Origin: Pseudomonadota bacterium
GTDB taxonomy: Bacteria > Myxococcota_A > Polyangia > Polyangiales > Polyangiaceae
Assembly: GCA_023431345.1 (NCBI GenBank)
Contig: JAEYWK010000205.1
Location: forward strand, 102,334-166,333
DNA: 64,000 nucleotides
Reading direction: 5' to 3'
Below the pieces are notes generated by a model that saw only the letters and a program-made list of their open reading frames with translations, ran no database searches and was not told the origin of the DNA. The position numbers and the translations under genes were made by a program. Below are positions 62,969-64,000 of this stretch, one piece after another. Position 1 is the first letter of the stretch, and each line of letters begins with the position of its first letter.

Positions 62969-64000
62969 TCAATCCAGCGGGTACCCGCGCCAGGTCCAGA
63001 TCAGGGTATCGGCGAGGGTGGCGTTGAAGACCTTGCTGTCACAATGCCCGGCGTTCGCAGCAGTGAGGTGGCGGTAGTGGTAACCCTTCGCGGCGAGGGC
63101 GGCGGCGGTGCGCTGATTGGCCATTACCCAGTTGTGATGCCCGGACTCGGGTTGGCCGGCGCCGTTATCGCCGTCGGAGTGGTGTAAGAAGATGCGGAGC
63201 GGCTTCCTTTCGGCCGCTTCGATTAGCTTCAAGCTCGAGTGGTATTCCCAGGCGCCGAGCGGGTATGTCTTTTCTTCGGCGGCGTCATCATCTTGTTGAT
63301 CGACGAAGGTGCCCGAGTAGGTGATGAGACGCCGGAACAGATCAGGGCGGAACCAGCCCATGGTGAGCGCGGCGGCGCCGCCGGAGCTACAGCCCATCGT
63401 CGCGCGCCCTTCCGGATCGCGGGTGAGCTCGAAGCCCGGATACGTCGCTTGAATGTCGAGGTTCTTCTCCACCGCCGGCAAGACCTCTTCGTGGATGAAG
63501 CGCACGAACCTGTCGGACATCGTGTCGTACTCCAAGCCGCGCTCGCTGCCCTTGCTGTCGCCACCGCCGTTGGCGACCGCGATCGCCACGAACGCCGGCA
63601 AGCGGCGCGCGGGGTCAGTCGACGTCGTCAGGTTGTCGAGCGCCCGAGAGATGAGGCCGATCTGCGCGGGGCCGTCGTGGATCACCAGGAAGGGCGCGGG
63701 CTTGCCGGCCCGGTAGGCGTGGGGCACGTACACGTCGATGCGCCGCGTGAACGAGCGGCGACTGTTCGCGTTCAGCGTGGCATCGTCACCCTTGTAGAAC
63801 TTGCTTTCGGCCGAGCTCATGTCGAAGCGAAAGCTCTGTCCACGTGGTTTGCCGCCATCGCTGAGATCGGCGACCGGCCCGCTCGGGTAGCTCGGCCCCG
63901 CCTGAACGGCGCCATCGCCTTCGGGCCCGGGATCGACCACGCCGCTCCCGCCGGAGCTGCCCGCGCTGCCGGCGGAGCCTGCCGCGCCGTCGCCCGGAGA
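62969..64000 (-). CDS. Secreted esterase (enterochelin-esterase-like), N-terminus cut by window edge
   Basis: The frame is open to base 64000, so the 5' end is missing; at least 343 residues are present. The first visible residues are a Gly/Ser/Ala linker, so a lipoprotein signal is expected outside. The alpha/beta-hydrolase domain has RIDVYVPHAYRAGKPAPFLV, the nucleophile elbow MGCSSGGAAALTMGW (GxSxG) and a His in ANAGHCDSKVF. This resembles enterochelin-esterase/Fes-like and feruloyl-esterase-type enzymes. A substrate cannot be named. A GTG at 63940 is an internal codon, not the start. Confidence 0.83.
   Translation of the reverse strand, partial: SPGDGAAGSAGSAGSSGGSGVVDPGPEGDGAVQAGPSYPSGPVADLSDGGKPRGQSFRFDMSSAESKFYKGDDATLNANSRRSFTRRIDVYVPHAYRAGKPAPFLVIHDGPAQIGLISRALDNLTTSTDPARRLPAFVAIAVANGGGDSKGSERGLEYDTMSDRFVRFIHEEVLPAVEKNLDIQATYPGFELTRDPEGRATMGCSSGGAAALTMGWFRPDLFRRLITYSGTFVDQQDDDAAEEKTYPLGAWEYHSSLKLIEAAERKPLRIFLHHSDGDNGAGQPESGHHNWVMANQRTAAALAAKGYHYRHLTAANAGHCDSKVFNATLADTLIWTWRGYPLD

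Overview
The window is very GC-rich, densely coded on both strands and free of rRNA, tRNA, CRISPR or recognisable insertion sequences. The gene content points to a myxobacterium-like chromosome (Myxococcota, most like the Polyangia/Sorangiineae). Evidence includes lipoproteins with long Gly/Ala/Ser linkers, paired DUF1592/DUF1552 secreted proteins, a MYXO-CTERM-like tail on an esterase, a eukaryotic-type Ser/Thr kinase, and many GAF/PAS hybrid histidine kinases and c-di-GMP enzymes. This placement is inferred from families; no marker gene settles the taxonomy.

Layout. 1-5.6 kb: two overlapping RRM RNA-binding protein genes, a PleD-like diguanylate cyclase, small membrane proteins, RecQ, and DUF2243 with a 50-residue companion. 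5.8-12 kb: a large hybrid histidine kinase, a GAF histidine kinase and an MscS channel. 12.1-13.7 kb: a LexA/CI-like S24 repressor and an unknown partner that share an operator-like inverted repeat. 13.8-20.8 kb: a cytochrome c lipoprotein, a HetC-like lipoprotein, a GGDEF-EAL protein, YihY and a second MscS. 20.8-32.2 kb: a membrane Ser/Thr kinase, then ion and osmotic stress genes (LysR/NhaA, DUF389, a Cys-rich copper-binding protein, trehalose synthase/phosphatase, ClC). 32.3-39.3 kb: regulators (a receiver with Glu at the phosphorylation site, a REC-HK-REC kinase, an NtrC-type activator), small envelope proteins, a CheX-like protein, an isochorismatase-fold hydrolase and hemerythrin.

39.5-54.1 kb is a surface and secreted-protein region. 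Two DUF1592-DUF1552 gene pairs flank a lectin-like lipoprotein, a GH5 glycoside hydrolase and a four-gene operon (ECF sigma factor, FecR-like anti-sigma, a predicted envelope protein, a ligand-binding lipoprotein).

54.3-57.5 kb is the best candidate for an undescribed system. A GAF-LuxR regulator is followed by a GNAT enzyme that carries LuxI/FeeM-like signature residues. That gene overlaps a haem-oxygenase-like diiron oxidase gene by 4 bp. Immediately downstream are two different perfect tandem duplications and a small orphan gene. I infer a small acylated-metabolite or signal cassette. The window closes with a second giant hybrid kinase paralogous to the first, a methyltransferase, an atypical cytochrome-like lipoprotein and a truncated secreted esterase.
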